A DNA stretch of 64,000 nucleotides. Source: Entonaema liquescens (Eukaryota; Ascomycota; Sordariomycetes; Xylariales; Xylariaceae). This document shows positions 62,090 through 64,000 of this stretch, piece after piece. The notes beneath the pieces were generated by a model, which made no database searches, had not been told where the DNA came from, and saw only the letters and a list, made by a program, of their open reading frames with translations. The stretch is taken from NCBI GenBank assembly GCA_902805475.1, contig CADCSX010000001.1:1922001-1986000 (forward strand), given 5' to 3'. Position 1 is the stretch's first letter. Each line of letters begins with the position of its first letter. The position numbers and the translations under genes are program-made.

Positions 62090-62584
62090 TTACTTGGATC
62101 CTGCCTTGGACCCTTCCTCTGTGATCATGGACACAGGACGGCTACTCTCGCCTAGGAATGAGAGGCGGAACTTCTCAATGGATGCTTCCGTCTTTCTCTT
62201 CTTCTTGGGGGTTCGCCAGACAGGATGAAGCCGGTATCCGATAAGCTGTCGCTCAGAGTGGGCCCTCGTGATACTTCAAGTTTTGGTGGCGCATCAAGTT
62301 TGAGCACCGCCAACTCATGAGGCTCGGGCTGGGTGCTAGGGCTGGTCGCTATATCGGACCCAATCAGTAATTAATCACGGCGCACGATCATGAATGAACT
62401 TACACTTTGCTTCTTCATCTTGTACCTGGGGACGAGGGAACATCTTGCGACACCATAATCTCACGTGTTCGCAGAACTTCTGCCAAGGGCTTATCAATTC
62501 GGTTCTGTCCTAAGGAGCCGATCCGATGCCCGTTGGGTGTGTGGGGTCAAAAGCAGGGAGCCTTTTGAAGAACATCTTGGCCAT
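62090..62584 (-). pseudogene. Degenerate two-exon gene of unknown function
   Basis: Not recognised. Exon 1 (62584-62404, starting MAKMFFKRLPAFDPTHPTG) and exon 2 (62348-62090) are joined in phase by an intron with GTAAGT donor and TATAG acceptor. A TATATAAG box sits at 62757-62764 on the same strand, 170 bases upstream. Two lesions break it: an in-frame TAG at 62510-62512 (CAG to TAG would fit), and a one-base loss at the five-G run 62207-62211, after which the text continues as KKKRKTEASIEKFRLSF and ends at 62090. The C-terminal basic KKKRK stretch could be a nuclear signal. Alternatively the exon structure differs and exon 1 is read in a neighbouring frame, so confidence is moderate. Confidence 0.45.
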
Positions 62585-64000
62585 TTGTTGTGAGCGATGG
62601 TAAGATGAGTCGGATGGAGTAATGGAGCAGTTGGATTATGTGTTGATCTAATCGACGTGATGTTGGTGGATGTTCAAGCATGTAAGAGACTGGCTGTGGA
62701 AGAAAATGTTGAAGTTGGCGGCAAAATTTTATTCGGAAGCCTGGAGGGAGAGCCGGCTTATATATTGCTACTGAAACGGTGTGGTGATTATGCGCTGCTA
62801 ATGGGGAAGCTGCCAGTTGGGTGGTTGCTTCCAAGTTGCGGTTGCCTAACAGAAAGTCTAATCACCTACGGTATCTTTATCGACGTCTTTATTAAGCAGG
62901 TGCACAGGGGATTTTGTATCTGATCCGTTTATTGCGACTTTACAGCAATCCAAATCAGTACCTACCTCAATAAGATCACCAATATACAGTGTCAACCAGT
63001 GACCTTGCGCTCTGCCGCCGCATAAAATTATATATCTAGGTAGCATTAATTCACATTTGAAGAGCAAACTTGGTATGCATGTATATTTTCCAAGAGTTCG
63101 CTCCTTCTATCTTGAAAACGTACCCCTGTTATTCAACCCCAGATTTCGGGAGAGATACAGGGACCCATGTAGATCTACGGAGATCTAATATGGGGCTCCC
63201 AAACTCTTGAGACGCTAATGCTGACTTTGTGTTACGCTATCCCCCTGTCCGTAGACTGCACTCCCCTATGCTTCGGTAGCATACCAGGAACTTAGTAAGT
63301 TCCATTGAATATTATATTTGCGTGATTCAATTGACTGGAAACGTGATTTATATCACGCTGTTTTCTTCAGATCATAAAGGCGATTTAACTTTGTCAAGTG
63401 TCTTGACCAGAACCGTGATTCGCACAAAATTGGTTAAGGAAAGGTAAGTGCGCCTTCCAATGTCTGGAGTTGTCTGGAAAGGTTCGGGCTCGTGCTGAAA
63501 TTAGACCAATAGGTAGCATTCTTTGGTGGTATCTACCCAAGCGAGGTACCTAACCTAGTATATACATATATTGGCTGCTAGGTACATGTTCAAGATATGA
63601 GGAGTGGCTTATCGTTGTTCGAGTTTGTTCCATGGTATTTCTATTGATCTAACTACATAGTTTAAGATTGGATACTGAATTGGATACGAGGAATTGTGCT
63701 GATCTTGCTAGAGGCTCCCCCAGGAAGGAGAAATGCTTGTTTCCTTTGGGCGTATTTGGCTGGAATTGAATTTAACCAATAAGATTTTTCTTTCTTTTCT
63801 TTTCTCATCGGTAAGTTTTCTATTCACGGGATCTTCTTGACCCCGCTCGATTTCATGATCATCCGCTTCAAGGTAGTAGTTTGTAACGTTAGTTTATATG
63901 GTTCTCTACCATTTCTAGAGAAACTGTTGATATATGTTAGGAAATTGTAGAAGCTAGTCCAGAATGTTTATATGTATTTTCCTAGCTAGCATGAGTGTTG
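62585..64000. other. Intergenic to right edge
   Basis: No gene supported to the end of the window. A plus-strand frame at 62657-62923 overlaps the putative promoter and has no domain. Confidence 0.5.
62757..62764 (-). promoter_or_regulatory. TATA box upstream of the degenerate gene
   Basis: TATATAAG on the minus strand, about 170 bases before the ATG at 62584. Confidence 0.45.

Overview
The window is nuclear DNA of a filamentous ascomycete (Pezizomycotina). Most genes carry several short introns of about 44-150 bases with GT...AG ends and CTAAC-type branch points. The gene set is typically fungal: a HET-domain protein, a PTH11-like receptor, AzgA, a DUF6594 protein, a DUF3405 protein and an NRPS-like reductase. 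Intergenic DNA is AT-rich and dotted with TACCTA/TAGGTA words, which I associate with Sordariomycetes; that placement is inference. Genes lie on both strands with gaps of 0.5-9 kb and no operon-like order.

Region by region: (1) 1-6.1 kb: the 5' two thirds or so of a HET-domain gene runs off the left edge on the minus strand, followed by a complete ten-exon glutamine-dependent NAD+ synthetase gene (QNS1). (2) 6.1-14.8 kb: a long gene-free stretch with a 289-bp foldback/MITE-like element. (3) 14.8-19.0 kb: a seven-TM receptor and a membrane-anchored GH5 glycosidase. (4) 23.4-26.8 kb: a stand-alone adenylation-thiolation-reductase (carboxylic acid reductase type) enzyme behind a TATA box. (5) 30.3-38.8 kb: AzgA purine permease, a UCH37-type deubiquitinase, a PTH11-like receptor whose last intron lacks a usable acceptor, and a small secreted beta-trefoil (ricin-B-like) protein. 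(6) 40.6-41.7 kb: a TA-flanked inverted-repeat transposon remnant whose interior is almost pure A/T satellite. (7) 41.9-46.7 kb: two genes of unknown function on the minus strand, a 20-G tract and a DUF6594 pseudogene. (8) 47.7-59.2 kb: AFG1-type mitochondrial ATPase, DUF3405 protein, secreted M28 leucine aminopeptidase and a two-HKD phospholipase D family protein. (9) 59.2-64 kb: gene-poor, with one degenerate two-exon gene on the minus strand.

The genes do not form an evident pathway. QNS1 (NAD), AzgA (purine uptake), AFG1 (mitochondrial quality control) and UCH37 (proteasome) are housekeeping. The receptors, GH5, lectin-like protein and aminopeptidase belong to sensing and secretion. The A-T-R enzyme is the only specialised-metabolism gene and has no tailoring enzyme, transporter or regulator near it, so I do not call a cluster.

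The most useful cross-cutting observation is that five gene models between 44 and 63 kb are each broken by an apparent loss of exactly one base, all in the same direction, mostly in short G or C runs. This looks like consensus error in the assembly at least as much as real gene decay, and it affects how the C-termini of AFG1, DUF3405 and PLD should be read.
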